From positions 1,426,001-1,490,000 of the forward strand of contig NZ_AP022579.1 in NCBI RefSeq assembly GCF_010731295.1: a stretch of 64,000 bases of DNA, given 5' to 3'. The stretch is from Mycolicibacterium boenickei (lineage in GTDB: Bacteria > Actinomycetota > Actinomycetes > Mycobacteriales > Mycobacteriaceae). Below are positions 44,074 through 56,677 of the stretch, piece after piece. Within the stretch, counting starts at the first letter, position 1. Every line of letters begins with the position of its first letter. The notes under the pieces were generated by a model. It did not search any database. It had not been told where the DNA came from and was given only the letters and a program-made list of their open reading frames with translations. A program made the translations under genes and the position numbers.

Positions 44074-44850
44074 GTGGAACTCAACGGAGCAAGCGCCATC
44101 GTCACCGGCGGCGCATCAGGTATCGGCGCGGCGACTGCCCGCCAGTTGGCTGCCAAGGGAGCCCGCGTTGTCGTGGCTGACCTGCAGGCGGATAAGGGCG
44201 AGGCCCTCGCCAAGGAGATCGGCGGCGCCTTCGTCAGCGTCGACGTCACCAGCACCGAGCAGATCGAGGCCGCGGTCAACAAGGCCGTCGAGCTCGGCCC
44301 GCTGCGCGCCCTGGTGAACTCGGCCGGCATCGGCTGGGCCCAGCGCACCATCGGCAAGGACGGCGAGTTCGCCTCTGCGCACAACCTGGACGCCTACAAG
44401 AAGGTCCTGGCGATCAACCTGGTCGGCACCTTCGACTGCATCCGGCTGGCCGCCACCGCGATGAGCCGCAACGAGCTCACCGACACCGGCGAGCGCGGCG
44501 CGATCGTCAACATGACCAGTGTCGCGGCCTTCGACGGCCAGATCGGCCAGGCGGCCTACTCGTCGTCCAAGGGTGGCGTGGTCGGCCTGACCCTCCCTGT
44601 GGCCCGCGATCTGTCCGCCGTGGGCATTCGCGTCAACACCGTGGCCCCCGGCCTGATCGACACCCCGATCTACGGGGAGGGCGAAGCCTCCGAGGCGTTC
44701 AAGGCCAAGCTGGGCGAGTCGGTGCTGTTCCCGCACCGCCTCGGCAAGCCGGACGAGCTGGCCTCGATGGTGGTCGAGCTGCTGACCAACTCGTACATGA
44801 ACGCAGAGGTCGTCCGCGTCGACGGTGGCATCCGGATGCCACCCAAGTAA
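44074..44850 (+). CDS. SDR, 3-hydroxyacyl-CoA dehydrogenase type 2-like
   Basis: 258 residues from GTG 44074. [17 protein letters not shown] is the NAD loop, [10 protein letters not shown] the structural motif and [14 protein letters not shown] the catalytic Tyr/Lys. [20 protein letters not shown] and [12 protein letters not shown] complete a protein close to HSD17B10/type II 3-hydroxyacyl-CoA dehydrogenases, which oxidise 3-hydroxyacyl-CoA or steroid hydroxyls. A strong terminator follows. The exact substrate is unproven. Confidence 0.88.
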   Translation: MELNGASAIVTGGASGIGAATARQLAAKGARVVVADLQADKGEALAKEIGGAFVSVDVTSTEQIEAAVNKAVELGPLRALVNSAGIGWAQRTIGKDGEFASAHNLDAYKKVLAINLVGTFDCIRLAATAMSRNELTDTGERGAIVNMTSVAAFDGQIGQAAYSSSKGGVVGLTLPVARDLSAVGIRVNTVAPGLIDTPIYGEGEASEAFKAKLGESVLFPHRLGKPDELASMVVELLTNSYMNAEVVRVDGGIRMPPK

Positions 44851-44871
44851 CTCTCGCGAACAGACACGGAG

Positions 44872-44899
44872 GTCCCCCGGAGCGCACGTTCCGGGGGAC
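44872..44899 (+). terminator. Intrinsic-type stem-loop after the SDR gene
   Basis: GTCCCCCGGA (44872-44881) and TCCGGGGGAC (44890-44899) form a perfect 10-bp stem with loop GCGCACGT, followed by TTCT. It lies 21 bp after the SDR stop and 26 bp before the next gene. Confidence 0.85.
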
Positions 44900-44925
44900 T
44901 TCTGCGTCTGCTGGACAATCATCAC

Positions 44926-45339
44926 GTGGTCGACACCTGGTGGGGTAACACGCTGATCGGCCTCGGGGCGGCCCTGGTGCTGAGCTGGCTGGTTCTGGTC
45001 ATCGCGCTGATCATCGTGCGTCCGCGCGGGAACCTGCTCGCCGAGGCGCTGCGGATCCTTCCGGACCTGCTGCGGCTGATCCGGCGACTGGCCGCCGACA
45101 AGACATTGCCGCGAGGCGTCCGCGTCCGGCTTGCCCTGCTGGTCGTCTATCTGGCACTGCCCATCGATCTGATCCCCGATTTCATCCCGGTACTCGGCTA
45201 CGCCGACGACGCCATCATCGTGACCGTGGTGCTGCGCAGCGTCGTCCGTCATGCCGGTGTGGCCGCCGTGCGGGCGCACTGGCCGGGCACTGACGACGGG
45301 TTCGACGTCCTGGTGCGCCTGACCGGGCTCGACCGCTGA
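44926..45339 (+). CDS. YkvA-type DUF1232 small membrane protein
   Basis: 137 residues, GTG start. An N-terminal helix (LIGLGAALVLSWLVLVIALI) and the DUF1232 core (LPRGVRVRLALLVVYLALPI then DLIPDFIPVLGYADDAIIVT) with the characteristic PIDLIPDFIPVLGYADD string. The function of the family is unknown. It sits between two terminators, so it is transcribed alone. Confidence 0.85.
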   Translation: MVDTWWGNTLIGLGAALVLSWLVLVIALIIVRPRGNLLAEALRILPDLLRLIRRLAADKTLPRGVRVRLALLVVYLALPIDLIPDFIPVLGYADDAIIVTVVLRSVVRHAGVAAVRAHWPGTDDGFDVLVRLTGLDR

Positions 45340-45347
45340 AGAGACGC

Positions 45348-45379
45348 AAAACCCCCTTTCGACGCTGAAAGGGGGTTTT
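45348..45379. terminator. Bidirectional intrinsic terminator
   Basis: AAAACCCCCTTTC (45348-45360) and GAAAGGGGGTTTT (45367-45379) form a perfect 13-bp stem around GACGCT with a T-run on each strand. It serves the DUF1232 gene (plus) and the alcohol dehydrogenase gene (minus), which converge here. Confidence 0.93.
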
Positions 45380-45398
45380 GGGTCTGGTGCGGAAAGTG

Positions 45399-46523
45399 TT
45401 ACCAGTCCGACTCGTCGAACTTGATGACGCCGCGAATGTTGTTGCCGTCCAACATGTCCTGGTAGCCCTGGTTGATGTCTTCGAGCTTGTAGGTCCGGGT
45501 GATCATGTCGTCGATGTTGAGCAGGCCCGACTTGTACAGCGCCGTCAGCCGCGGCGTCTCCACGTGCGAGTTGCCGCCACCGAAGATGTTGCCCTTCAAC
45601 GTCTTCTGCAACATGGTGAACAGGAACAGGTTGAGCTTGACGTCGGCGTCCATCATCGAGCCCATGCCAGTCACCACGCAGGTGCCGGTCTTGGCGGTGA
45701 GGATCATCGCCTCTTCGATGTACTCGCCCTTCATCTCGCCCACGGCGATGATGACCTTGTCACCCATCAGGCCGTGGGTGACGTCGATGACCGGCGCGAT
45801 GGCCTCGGCCATCGACGCGTAGACGTGCGTGGCGCCGAACTTGATGGCCTGCTCACGCTTCCACTCGTTCGGGTCGATGGCGATGACGTGCTTGGCGCCC
45901 GAGATCACCGCACCCTGCAGCGCGCTCATCCCGATGCCGCCGACGCCGACGATGACCACCGTCTCGCCGGGCTTGACGTCGGCGACGTTGGTGGCCGAAC
46001 CGAAGCCGGTGGGCACCGCGCAGCCCATGATGGCCGCGGTCTCGAACGGGATGTCCTTGTCGATCTTGACGACCGAATCCTTGTGCACCGTCATGTAGGG
46101 GGCGAAGGTGCCGAGCAGGTTCATCGGCGACACCTCGCGGCCGCCGGCGTGGATCCAGCTCCGGCCGTCGGCGATGGCCTTGCCGCCGAGCAGCACCGCG
46201 CCGCGGTCACACAGCGAACGGAAGCCCTTCAGACACGGCGGACATTCACCACAGGCCGGGATGAACGCGAGGATGACGTGGTCGCCCTCTTCGATGCCGG
46301 TGACGTTCTTGCCGACCTTCGTGACGACGCCGGCGCCCTCATGCCCGCCGAGTGCCGGCAGCGCCATCGGGGTGGCACCGGTGGTCAGGTGGTAGTCGGA
46401 GTGGCACATGCCCGCGGCATGCATCCGGATCTGCACTTCGTCGGCGACGGGGTCGCCGAGGTCGATCTCGTCGACCTTGAATGGCGAGTTGAGTTCCCAC
46501 AGCAGGGCGCCTTTGGTCTTCAT
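45399..46523 (-). CDS. NDMA-dependent alcohol dehydrogenase
   Basis: 374 residues from the ATG at 46523 (MKTKGALLWELNSPFKVDEI). Zinc MDR features are GMCHSDYH, GHEGAGVV, structural zinc CGECPPCLKGFRSLCDRG and Rossmann GVGGIGMSA. MKTKGALLWE, GSMMDADVKLNLFLFTMLQK and GNIFGGGNSH are typical of the actinobacterial nicotinoprotein group active with N,N-dimethyl-4-nitrosoaniline, in which NAD(H) stays bound and a separate acceptor is used. Oxidises alcohols. Ends in a shared terminator. Confidence 0.9.
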   Translation of the reverse strand: MKTKGALLWELNSPFKVDEIDLGDPVADEVQIRMHAAGMCHSDYHLTTGATPMALPALGGHEGAGVVTKVGKNVTGIEEGDHVILAFIPACGECPPCLKGFRSLCDRGAVLLGGKAIADGRSWIHAGGREVSPMNLLGTFAPYMTVHKDSVVKIDKDIPFETAAIMGCAVPTGFGSATNVADVKPGETVVIVGVGGIGMSALQGAVISGAKHVIAIDPNEWKREQAIKFGATHVYASMAEAIAPVIDVTHGLMGDKVIIAVGEMKGEYIEEAMILTAKTGTCVVTGMGSMMDADVKLNLFLFTMLQKTLKGNIFGGGNSHVETPRLTALYKSGLLNIDDMITRTYKLEDINQGYQDMLDGNNIRGVIKFDESDW

Positions 46524-46619
46524 GGGAGGCGATAATAGAACAGGTTGCAGTACCGTCGAGTAACTGGCCTTTGACCTGCGCTGATTCAAGCTTGATTTCG
46601 TCGTTGACTGACGGTTGCG

Positions 46620-46663
46620 CGGCTGCGGGCCCGGGCCCGCGATGAGAACTGCGCCCGCAGCCG
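46620..46663. promoter_or_regulatory. GC-rich inverted repeat upstream of the PhnB-like gene
   Basis: CGGCTGCGGGC (46620-46630) and GCCCGCAGCCG (46653-46663) are perfect 11-bp arms; the loop contains a second palindrome, CGGGCCCG. It ends 12 bp before ATG 46676, so a transcript starting upstream would fold near the ribosome site. Role unknown. Confidence 0.45.
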
Positions 46664-46675
46664 GTCTACCCCCAC

Positions 46676-47167
46676 ATGACCGAGATCAAAGCAAGCATCG
46701 TCCCGAACCTGTGGTTCGACCGGGAGGCCGAGCAGGCCGCGCAGCACTACATCGCCGCATTCGGTGGCAACGGCCGCGTCGTCACCACCATCGCCTCCCA
46801 TCCCGATTCACCCTCTCCGCAGGATGTGCCGGTGGTCGTCGAATTCGAGCTGTCCGGGCAGCGCTTCGTCGGCATCAACGGCGGTCCGCAGTTCACCTTC
46901 AACGAGGCCGTCTCCCTGGAAGTGCGCGTCACCGGCCAGGAGGAACTCGACCGGCTCTGGGCCGCACTGGTGGAAGGTGGCGAGGAATTGCCGTGCGGCT
47001 GGCTCAAGGACAAGTACGGACTGGCGTGGCAGATCACCCCGACCGAGTACTACGAGCTGTTGGCCAAGGGTGATCCCGCGGGCGACGCTCGGCTGATGTC
47101 GGCAGTGCTGAGCACCCACGGGAAGTTCAACATCGCCGAGTTGCAGGCGGCCTACGACGGTTCATAG
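46676..47167 (+). CDS. PhnB-like VOC protein (3-demethylubiquinone-9 3-methyltransferase-type domain)
   Basis: 163 residues. IVPNLWFDREAEQAAQHYIA, FVGINGGPQFTFNEAVSLEV and CGWLKDKYGLAWQITPTEYY are hallmarks of the PhnB/3-dmu-9_3-mt subgroup of VOC proteins. Despite the domain name these are not methyltransferases, and no reaction is established. No signal peptide. It converges on sigG with 6 bp between the stops. Confidence 0.87.
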   Translation: MTEIKASIVPNLWFDREAEQAAQHYIAAFGGNGRVVTTIASHPDSPSPQDVPVVVEFELSGQRFVGINGGPQFTFNEAVSLEVRVTGQEELDRLWAALVEGGEELPCGWLKDKYGLAWQITPTEYYELLAKGDPAGDARLMSAVLSTHGKFNIAELQAAYDGS

Positions 47168-47173
47168 CCGGCG

Positions 47174-50052
<2,879 letters not shown>

Positions 50053-50061
50053 GTTGGTCGC

Positions 50062-50805
50062 GTGAGCGACGACAAGATGTTGGCGCGGATCGCCGCACTG
50101 TTGCGGCAGGCAGAAGGCACCGACAACACCCACGAGGCCGAAGCATTCATGGCGGCGGCCCAACGGCTGGCCACGGCGACCTCCATCGACCTGGCACTGG
50201 CCCGGTCCCACTCGGCCGAACGCACCAAGGCGCAGATGCCCGTGCAGCGCACCATCACCATCGGGGAGGCCGGCACCAAGGGGCTGCGCACCTATGTGCA
50301 GCTGTTCGTGGTGATCGGCATGGCCAACGACGTGAAGTGCGACGTCGCGTCCAACTCGACGTTCGTCTACGCCTACGGGTTCGCCGAGGACATCGACGCC
50401 ACCCACGCGCTCTACACCAGCCTGGTGCTCCAGATGGTCAAAGCGTCCGAGAGCTACATCGCCTCGGGTGCGCACCGCCCGACACCGACCATCACCGCCC
50501 GGCTCAACTTCCAGTTGGCGTTCGGAGCCCGCATCGGGCAGCGGCTGTCGGAGGCCAAAGAAGAGGCCCAGCAGGAGGCCGACCGCGATGATCGCCCGGG
50601 AACGGCAATCGCGTTGCGGAACAAGGACGTCGAGCTGAAGAGCTTCTATCGATCAGCGTCGCAGGCCAGGGGCACGTGGCGGGCCAGCAGTGCATCGGCC
50701 GGATACTCGTCGGCCGCCCGCCGCGCCGGGGACCGAGCCGGCAGGCGTGCCCGGCTCGGGCCGCAGCAGGAGATCTCCGGCGCGCGCGGCGTCCTGGAGA
50801 AGTGA
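50062..50805 (+). CDS. DUF2786-domain protein (Rv0184-like)
   Basis: 247 residues, GTG start. The N-terminal DUF2786 segment is MLARIAALLRQAEGTDNTHE followed by AEAFMAAAQRLATATSID. The middle resembles a metallopeptidase-like or zincin-related fold (FVVIGMANDVKCDVASNSTF). The C-terminus is basic. Position after the Rv0183-type lipase matches Rv0184. GTGA overlap with the next gene indicates a functional pair. No defined activity. Confidence 0.83.
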   Translation: MSDDKMLARIAALLRQAEGTDNTHEAEAFMAAAQRLATATSIDLALARSHSAERTKAQMPVQRTITIGEAGTKGLRTYVQLFVVIGMANDVKCDVASNSTFVYAYGFAEDIDATHALYTSLVLQMVKASESYIASGAHRPTPTITARLNFQLAFGARIGQRLSEAKEEAQQEADRDDRPGTAIALRNKDVELKSFYRSASQARGTWRASSASAGYSSAARRAGDRAGRRARLGPQQEISGARGVLEK

Positions 50806-51272
50806 GCGCCCGCGACAGCCAGCGGGCCCGCGTCTACGCCGCGGAGCAGTTCGTGCGGACCATGTTCGACCGTGCGGCGCAACACAGTTCGCGGGCCATC
50901 GACTTCTTCGGCACCTCGCTCACCTTGCCGCCGGAGGCGAAATTCGGGTCGGTGGACTCGGTGCAGCGCTACGTCGACGACGTCGTCGCCCGGGTTGGTG
51001 CCGGTCCGGTGGCGGTGCGTCCCCGCCGGGGCGCCACCGCGGCGCACTACGAGCTGAGCGACGGCAAGGCCGTCATCGCGGTACCCGAGCGCGACACCTG
51101 GGCGCTGCGAGAGTTGGTGGTACTGCACGAACTTGCCCACCACCTGAGCCAAGCGGACCCGCCGCACGGACCGGACTTCGTCGCCACCCACATCGAGCTG
51201 TGCACGGCGATCATGGGCCCGGAGGTCGGGCTGGTGCTGCGGATGGTCTACGGGAAAGAGGGCGTGGCCTGA
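50802..51272 (+). CDS. Zinc metallohydrolase-like protein, TIGR04338 family (Rv0185-like)
   Basis: 156 residues from GTG 50802, overlapping the DUF2786 stop. LRELVVLHELAHHLSQADPP contains the HExxH zinc motif (about 109-113), and HGPDFVATHIELCTAI downstream could give the third ligand. The arrangement matches the small actinobacterial TIGR04338 group. The substrate is unknown; pairing with the DUF2786 gene suggests a joint function. Confidence 0.85.
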   Translation: MSARDSQRARVYAAEQFVRTMFDRAAQHSSRAIDFFGTSLTLPPEAKFGSVDSVQRYVDDVVARVGAGPVAVRPRRGATAAHYELSDGKAVIAVPERDTWALRELVVLHELAHHLSQADPPHGPDFVATHIELCTAIMGPEVGLVLRMVYGKEGVA

Positions 51273-51294
51273 CTCTGCGGCTAGCCTGGCGAAG

Positions 51295-51951
51295 GTGACC
51301 GAGCCCGCTGAAGTCGATGCCATGTTCAACGAGGTGTTGCGCACCGAGGACGACGCGCTGGCCGCGGCGCGTCAATCCGCGCACGACGCCGATATGCCGG
51401 CCATCGAGGTGTCGGCCCAACACGGCAAGCTGTTGTCGCTGCTCGCCACGATCTCCGGGGCGCGCCGGGCGCTCGAGATCGGCACTCTCGCCGGCTACAG
51501 CACCATCAACCTGGCCCGCGGCGTGGGCGAGGATGGCAGCGTCGTCACGCTCGAGTACGAGCCGCGCCATGCCGAGGTGGCACAGGCCAATCTGGCACGG
51601 GCCGGTGTCGCCGACCGGGTCGAGGTGATCGTCGGTGCCGCACTCGACACGTTGCCGCGGCTGGCCGAGCGCGGTGACGTCTTCGACCTGGTCTTCATCG
51701 ACGCCGACAAAGAGAACAACGTGCGCTACGTGGAGTGGGCGATCAAGCTGGGCCGTCCAGGCTCAATCATCGTGGTGGACAACGTCACCCGGTTCGGGCG
51801 GGTGCTGGCACCGGCGGCCGACGACGCGCAGGCGCAGGGTGTCCGCGACATGCTGGAGATGATGGGCAGCCATCCGCGGCTGGATACGGCCGCCATTCAG
51901 ACGGTGGGCACCAAGGGCTGGGACGGCTTCGCTGTCGCGCTCCTCAAGTAA
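51295..51951 (+). CDS. SAM-dependent O-methyltransferase (Rv0187-like)
   Basis: 218 residues, GTG start. CCoAOMT-type features: LLATISGARRALEIGTLAGY (motif I with the SAM loop), VVTLEYEPRHAEVAQANLAR, DVFDLVFIDADKENNVRYVE (metal Asp) and GSIIVVDNVTRFGRVL (metal Asp/Asn). Methylates catechol-like hydroxyls using a divalent metal. Position matches Rv0187, with no Rv0186 (bglS) homologue in between. A palindromic repeat follows the gene. Confidence 0.9.
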   Translation: MTEPAEVDAMFNEVLRTEDDALAAARQSAHDADMPAIEVSAQHGKLLSLLATISGARRALEIGTLAGYSTINLARGVGEDGSVVTLEYEPRHAEVAQANLARAGVADRVEVIVGAALDTLPRLAERGDVFDLVFIDADKENNVRYVEWAIKLGRPGSIIVVDNVTRFGRVLAPAADDAQAQGVRDMLEMMGSHPRLDTAAIQTVGTKGWDGFAVALLK

Positions 51952-51977
51952 CCCGCTCTGACCGCCTCCTCGAACGC

Positions 51978-52041
51978 CACGAGCGTGCGCAATCTGCTGG
52001 TGGTTGTCGGTGTGTCGACCAGCAGACGCGCACGCTCGCGG
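51978..52041 (+). repeat. Palindromic interspersed repeat, copy A
   Basis: Copy of the roughly 67-bp element also at 60275, 61370 and 62162. Ends ACGAGCGTGCGC and GCGCACGCTCGC are inverted; CAGCAGACGCGCACGCTCGC is shared with copy B. It fills the gap between the convergent O-methyltransferase and mmpL genes, ending 3 bp from the mmpL stop, and could act as a bidirectional terminator. Confidence 0.8.
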
Positions 52042-52044
52042 AGA

Positions 52045-54945
52045 TTAGGAGAGAGCGTCCTGCGGCTCGCGCTGGATCGGCTTGGGCCACGGCTCGGGCT
52101 TCGGCCGCTGCCGAACCATCTGCGGCCACCAGAACCACTTGCCCATCAGTGCCGCGATGGACGGGGTCATGAAGGACCGGATGACCAGGGTGTCGAACAG
52201 CAGGCCCAGGCCGATCGTGGTTCCTACCTGGCCGATCACCGCCAGCTCGCTGACCGCCATCGACATCATGGTGAAGGCGAAGACCAGGCCCGCGGAGGTG
52301 ACCACCGATCCGGTGCCGCCCATGGCGCGGATGATGCCGGTGTTCAAGCCTGCGTGTATCTCCTCTTTGAATCGGGAGACCAGTAGCAGGTTGTAGTCCG
52401 CGCCGACCGCCAACAGGATGATCACCGACATGGCCAGCACCATCCAGTGCAGTTCCAGGCCGATCAGGTGCTGCCAGATGAGCACCGACAGACCGAAGGA
52501 GGCGCCCAGGGACAGCACCACTGTGCCGACGATGACCGCGGCCGCCACCACGCTGCGCGTCAGGATCAACATGATGATGAAGATCAGGCACAGCGAGGCG
52601 ATTCCGGCGATCAACAGGTCGTAGTTGGCGCCTTCCTGCATGTCCTTGAACATGGCCGCGGTGCCGCCGAGGTAGATCTTGGAACCCTCCAGCGGGGTGC
52701 CCTTGATCGCCTCCTTGGCCGCCAGCTTGATGGGTTCGACGTGAGCGACCCCTTCGGGGCTCATCGGGTCGCCCTCGTGGCTGATGATGAACCGCACGGC
52801 GTGCCCGTCGGGGGACAGGAACATCTTCATGCCGCGCTTGAAGTCCGGGTTGTCGAAGGTTTCCGGTGGCAGATAGAACGAGTCGTCGTTCTTGGCCGCG
52901 TCGAAGGCCTGACCCATGGCGGTGGAGTTGTCCTGCATCGCCGCCATCTGATCCTGCATGCCGCCCTGGGTGGCCTGCATGGTCAGCATCATGGTCTTCA
53001 TCGTCTTCATGGTCGCGATCATCGGCTGCATGTTCGCGATCATCACCGGGATCAGAGCGTTCATCTTGTCCATGTCCGGCACGATCTGCTCGAAATCGGC
53101 TGTCATGGTGTCGATTCCGTCAAGGGTGTCGAACACCGACCGGATCGACCAGCACATCGGGATGTTGTAGCAGTGCGGTTCCCAGTACAGGTAGTTACGG
53201 ATCGGCCGGAAGAAATCGTCGAAATCCGAGATGTGGTCGCGGAGTTCCTTGATGTCGTCGACCATGCCGTGCATCTTGCCGACCATGCTGTTCATGACGT
53301 CGCGCATCTGCTCCATCAGCGCGATCATCTTGTCCATCGTGTCGATGGTGACCTGCATTTCGTCGGCCTGCTTGAGCATGTCGGCCATGCGGTCCTGCAT
53401 GTACTTCTGATTCATGGTCTGGGTCGTGCCCTGCATGCTGATGTTGAACGGGATCGAGGTGTGCTCGATCGGCGTTCCCTGCGGGCGCGTGATGGCCTGG
53501 ACCCTGGAGACACCCGGCACCCCGACGATGCGCTTGGCGATCCGCTCGATCACCAGGAAGTCCGCCGAGTTGCGCAGATCGTGATCGCTTTCGATCAACA
53601 GCAATTCGGGATTCATCCGGGCCGGGGAGAAGTGCCGGTCCGCGGCGGCGTACCCGGTGTTGGCCGGCAGGTCGGCGGGCAGGTACTTGCGGTCGTTGTA
53701 GTTGGTCTTGTACCCGGGCAGGGTCAACAGGCCGACCAGCGAGATGGCGATGGTGGCGATCAGGATCGGTCCGGGCCAACGCACCACGGCGGCACCGATC
53801 TTGCGCCACCCGCGAGTCCGCATGGCCCGCTTGGGTTCCAGCGTCTTGCCGAACTTGGTGGCCACCGTGATGATCGCCGAGCCGAGGGTCAGGGCGACCA
53901 GCACCACCATGACCATGCCGATGGCCAGCGGGATACCCAGCGACTGGAAGTAGGGCAGGCGCGTGAAGTGCAGACAGAACGTGGCACCGGCGATGGTCAG
54001 GCCCGAGCCCAGGATCACATGCGCCGTGCCGTGGAACATCGTGTAGTAGGCCGACTCTCGGTCTTCACCGACACTTCTGGCCTCTTGATATCGGCCTATC
54101 AGGAAGATCGCGTAGTCGGTGGAGGCGGCGATGGCCAGCATCACCAACAGGTTGGTGGCGAACGTGGAGAGCCCGATGATGTTGTAGTAGCCCAGGAACG
54201 CCACCAGGCCGCGGGCGGCCGACAGTGACAGCACCACCATGAACAGCGTGAGGATCACCGTCACGATGGAGCGGTAGACCGTCAGCAGCATGACGATGAT
54301 GACCACGAACGTCAGCGCGGTGATCATCTCGAGGCTGCGGTTACCGGCGATCTCCTGATCGGCGGCCATGGCGGCCGGTCCGGTGACGTAGGCCTTGACG
54401 CCATCCGGCGCCTGGACGCTCTGGACGATGTGCTCGGTGGCCTCGACCGATTCGTTGGCCAGCGCCTCACCCTGGTTACCGGCGGTGTAGACCTGCACAT
54501 AGGCCGACAGGCCGTCGGAGCTCTGGGCACCGGACGCGGTCAGCGGATCGCCCCAGAAATCCTGGACGTGCTCGATGTGCTTCTTGTCGGCCTCGAGCTT
54601 TTCGACGATCTGGTCGTAGTACTTGTGGGCGTCATCGCCCAGCGGCTTGTCGCCCTCGATGACGACCATGACCGAGCTGTTGGACTTGAACTCCTGGAAC
54701 ACCTCGCCGACGCGCTTCATCGCGATCATCGACGGCGCGTCGTCCGGCGTCATGGACACCGAGCGCATCTTCCCCACCTCTTCGAGCTGGGGGACGATCA
54801 CATTGAGAACGCCGATGACGGCGATCCAGCCGATGATGATCGGCACGGCCAGGCGCCGGATCCACTTGGCGATGCCGCCGTGGTTGCTGGGCTGCGGTGC
54901 GGAGGCGACCGGGATCGAGTCGGTCGGGGTGTCGTAATTGCTCAT
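52045..54945 (-). CDS. MmpL-family RND transporter (MmpL4/MmpL5-like)
   Basis: 966 residues, the usual length of MmpL4/5. Eleven or twelve transmembrane helices; GTDYG-type proton-relay segments are [17 protein letters not shown] (about 277) and [16 protein letters not shown] (about 855). A large periplasmic insertion (about 500-690) is helical and very Met-rich, with [20 protein letters not shown] and [20 protein letters not shown]. It corresponds to the coiled-coil hairpin of MmpL4/5, which export siderophores and drugs. ATGA overlap with mmpS upstream. The exact paralogue is not fixed. Confidence 0.92.
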   Translation of the reverse strand: MSNYDTPTDSIPVASAPQPSNHGGIAKWIRRLAVPIIIGWIAVIGVLNVIVPQLEEVGKMRSVSMTPDDAPSMIAMKRVGEVFQEFKSNSSVMVVIEGDKPLGDDAHKYYDQIVEKLEADKKHIEHVQDFWGDPLTASGAQSSDGLSAYVQVYTAGNQGEALANESVEATEHIVQSVQAPDGVKAYVTGPAAMAADQEIAGNRSLEMITALTFVVIIVMLLTVYRSIVTVILTLFMVVLSLSAARGLVAFLGYYNIIGLSTFATNLLVMLAIAASTDYAIFLIGRYQEARSVGEDRESAYYTMFHGTAHVILGSGLTIAGATFCLHFTRLPYFQSLGIPLAIGMVMVVLVALTLGSAIITVATKFGKTLEPKRAMRTRGWRKIGAAVVRWPGPILIATIAISLVGLLTLPGYKTNYNDRKYLPADLPANTGYAAADRHFSPARMNPELLLIESDHDLRNSADFLVIERIAKRIVGVPGVSRVQAITRPQGTPIEHTSIPFNISMQGTTQTMNQKYMQDRMADMLKQADEMQVTIDTMDKMIALMEQMRDVMNSMVGKMHGMVDDIKELRDHISDFDDFFRPIRNYLYWEPHCYNIPMCWSIRSVFDTLDGIDTMTADFEQIVPDMDKMNALIPVMIANMQPMIATMKTMKTMMLTMQATQGGMQDQMAAMQDNSTAMGQAFDAAKNDDSFYLPPETFDNPDFKRGMKMFLSPDGHAVRFIISHEGDPMSPEGVAHVEPIKLAAKEAIKGTPLEGSKIYLGGTAAMFKDMQEGANYDLLIAGIASLCLIFIIMLILTRSVVAAAVIVGTVVLSLGASFGLSVLIWQHLIGLELHWMVLAMSVIILLAVGADYNLLLVSRFKEEIHAGLNTGIIRAMGGTGSVVTSAGLVFAFTMMSMAVSELAVIGQVGTTIGLGLLFDTLVIRSFMTPSIAALMGKWFWWPQMVRQRPKPEPWPKPIQREPQDALS

Positions 54946-55370
54946 GCAGATTTCACCAAGCAGAAGGTCTGGGCGTTCACGCCGTTGGAGGTTCTCTCGT
55001 CCTTGAGTTCGTCATCGACGGTGATGCGGCAGCTGATCGTGTCGCCGTTGCCCTGCGCAACGATGTTGGGGAACACCGAGGGGGCGGTGGACTCCAGCCG
55101 CAGCGTCCAGGGCAGGGTCACCCCGTCGATGCGCTGGGGCTGGGCGTCGAGATCGAGGTAGTTCACGTCCGCGGTCGCTCCGGGCACGCCGTAGATCTCG
55201 TAGACCACGACCTTGGGATCGAACGGCTTGGTGTCATCGACCTTGGCGCTGGCGATACCGGTGCCGTCGCCTGCGCCGAAGAAGGTCCGTACCCGCATCA
55301 CCGTGAATCCGCCGACCACCACCACCACGATGATGATCAACGGAATCCAGAACCGTCTCAACAGCTTCAT
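54942..55370 (-). CDS. MmpS-family transport accessory protein
   Basis: 142 residues. N-terminal helix [20 protein letters not shown] (about 7-26), then a beta-rich periplasmic domain with [20 protein letters not shown] and [18 protein letters not shown], the signature of MmpS4/5. Works with MmpL in export of mycobactin-type siderophores or drugs. Encoded just upstream of mmpL with a 4-bp overlap. Confidence 0.92.
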   Translation of the reverse strand: MKLLRRFWIPLIIIVVVVVGGFTVMRVRTFFGAGDGTGIASAKVDDTKPFDPKVVVYEIYGVPGATADVNYLDLDAQPQRIDGVTLPWTLRLESTAPSVFPNIVAQGNGDTISCRITVDDELKDERTSNGVNAQTFCLVKSA

Positions 55371-55956
55371 ATTCGCTGGTCGGCCTTTCGGAGGTCAGGT
55401 ACGCGGTGACGTACCGGCTAGCTGCGCAGCTCCATTGCCACTTCGTGATCATGTCGGCGTCGGCGGATTCCCGCCAACATCTTTCTACGTCGACATCCGC
55501 GGCGAGTTCCCCGCCGGAATCGTCCCCGAAGGGACTGACCGACATCTCCGAGATCAGCCGGCTGCCCGGCGCGCTCATGGCGGTGATGTCGACGACGAGC
55601 CGACGCTGCTCATCCAATGGGATGAAGGGTAGTACGCCTTCCACACTCCACAGGGTCGGCCGTTCGGCGTGGAATCCGGCTTGAGTGAGTGCGGCGGGCC
55701 AGTTCGCGCTGATGTCGGCGGGAACGCCGCGGACATCAGCCGTCGGTGTGGTGCCGGCCAGTGCGTCGGTCTTGACCTCGAGGATCGCGGGGTTGTCGAC
55801 GACGTACACGGTGGTGCCGACGGGCCATGGCAGTTGATAAGGACGCGGGTCCAGATCGGAAGCGAGGAAAACCACCTGCTCGACGCCGGTTTCGACGGCT
55901 GCCATGAGGTAGGTGTCGAGGTGGTCTGCCAAGGGTGCCAGGCATGAACTCGGCAT
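55234..55956 (-). pseudogene. Truncated SAM-dependent methyltransferase (LCMT-like family) remnant
   Basis: The frame begins inside a mycobacterial methyltransferase of the Rv0725c type. LMAAVETGVEQVVFLASDLD, PRPYQLPWPVGTTVYVVDNP, WPAALTQAGFHAERPTLWSV and MSAPGSRLISEMSVSPFGDD match its middle region. About 85 N-terminal residues expected in the family are missing. After roughly 55440 the match fades and the open frame runs 137 bp into mmpS in another frame. It is most likely a deletion remnant between mmpS and its TetR gene. Confidence 0.7.
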
Positions 55957-56013
55957 CAGTACACCTCCCCGCGGATTTCCTTGCCGGATGTAAAGTGAAA
56001 CCTATACAGTCGG

Positions 56014-56032
56014 CTAACTTCAATCAAGTTAG
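56014..56032. promoter_or_regulatory. Candidate TetR operator
   Basis: CTAACTT-CAATC-AAGTTAG is a perfect 7-bp inverted repeat in the AT-rich stretch 64 bp before the TetR start at 56096 and upstream of the methyltransferase remnant and mmpS. A site for autoregulation and control of mmpS-mmpL is plausible; not tested. Confidence 0.5.
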
Positions 56033-56095
56033 TCCGTTTAATTTACGGTGTGATCTAGCACCCTTGGGTACGCTCAGCGCGACGAAGGGACAGGT

Positions 56096-56677
56096 GTGGC
56101 GAAGGCTGTTGCGCCGCGTGGCTTTGCCCGCGAGCGAGTGCTGGAAGCGGCGTTGAGCCTGTTCGCGGAGCACGGTGTGAACGGCACGTCGCTGCAGATG
56201 ATCGCCGACCGTCTCGGCGTCAGCAAGGCAGCCGTCTACTACCAGTTCCACTCCAAGGACGAGATCGCGCTGGCGGTCATCCAGCCCGTCTTCGACGACA
56301 TGATGCGGCTGGTCCGGATCGCCGAGGCCATGTCCACACCCGAGGCCCGCCGGGAGGCCGCCGTCAGCGGCATGGTGGAGATGGCGGTGCGGCACCGGCG
56401 GGTGACCGCCGTGTTCCACGGCGACCCCGTCATCGACGGCCTGGTGCAGAGCCGGGCCGAACTTCAGGACACGATCGAACGGCTGACCGGGATCCTGCTC
56501 GGTCCCGACCCCGACGCGGCCAGCCGGATCTGCATGTCGGTGCTCGCCGCAGGCATCTATGGCAGCGCGACCGACCCGGCACTCAACGACGTCACCGACG
56601 AGGAGCTGCACCGGGTGCTGCTGGAGTGCGCGCAGCGGTTGCTCTGCGCGCAGTCCACACCCGTCGCCTCCGCCTGA
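56096..56677 (+). CDS. TetR-family regulator adjacent to mmpS-mmpL (Rv0452-like context)
   Basis: 193 residues, GTG start. N-terminal HTH: LSLFAEHGVNGTSLQMIADR then LGVSKAAVYYQFHSKDEIAL (about 16-55). The C-terminal helical ligand domain has no recognisable specificity. In M. tuberculosis a TetR gene (Rv0452) is likewise divergent from mmpS4-mmpL4, which favours control of the efflux operon here. It overlaps or abuts the convergent aldehyde dehydrogenase gene. Confidence 0.86.
   Translation: MAKAVAPRGFARERVLEAALSLFAEHGVNGTSLQMIADRLGVSKAAVYYQFHSKDEIALAVIQPVFDDMMRLVRIAEAMSTPEARREAAVSGMVEMAVRHRRVTAVFHGDPVIDGLVQSRAELQDTIERLTGILLGPDPDAASRICMSVLAAGIYGSATDPALNDVTDEELHRVLLECAQRLLCAQSTPVASA

Noticed and set aside
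45378..46535. 385-codon plus-strand frame opposite the NDMA-dependent alcohol dehydrogenase
   Set aside because: Shadow of the opposite strand; starts inside the terminator and has no family features.
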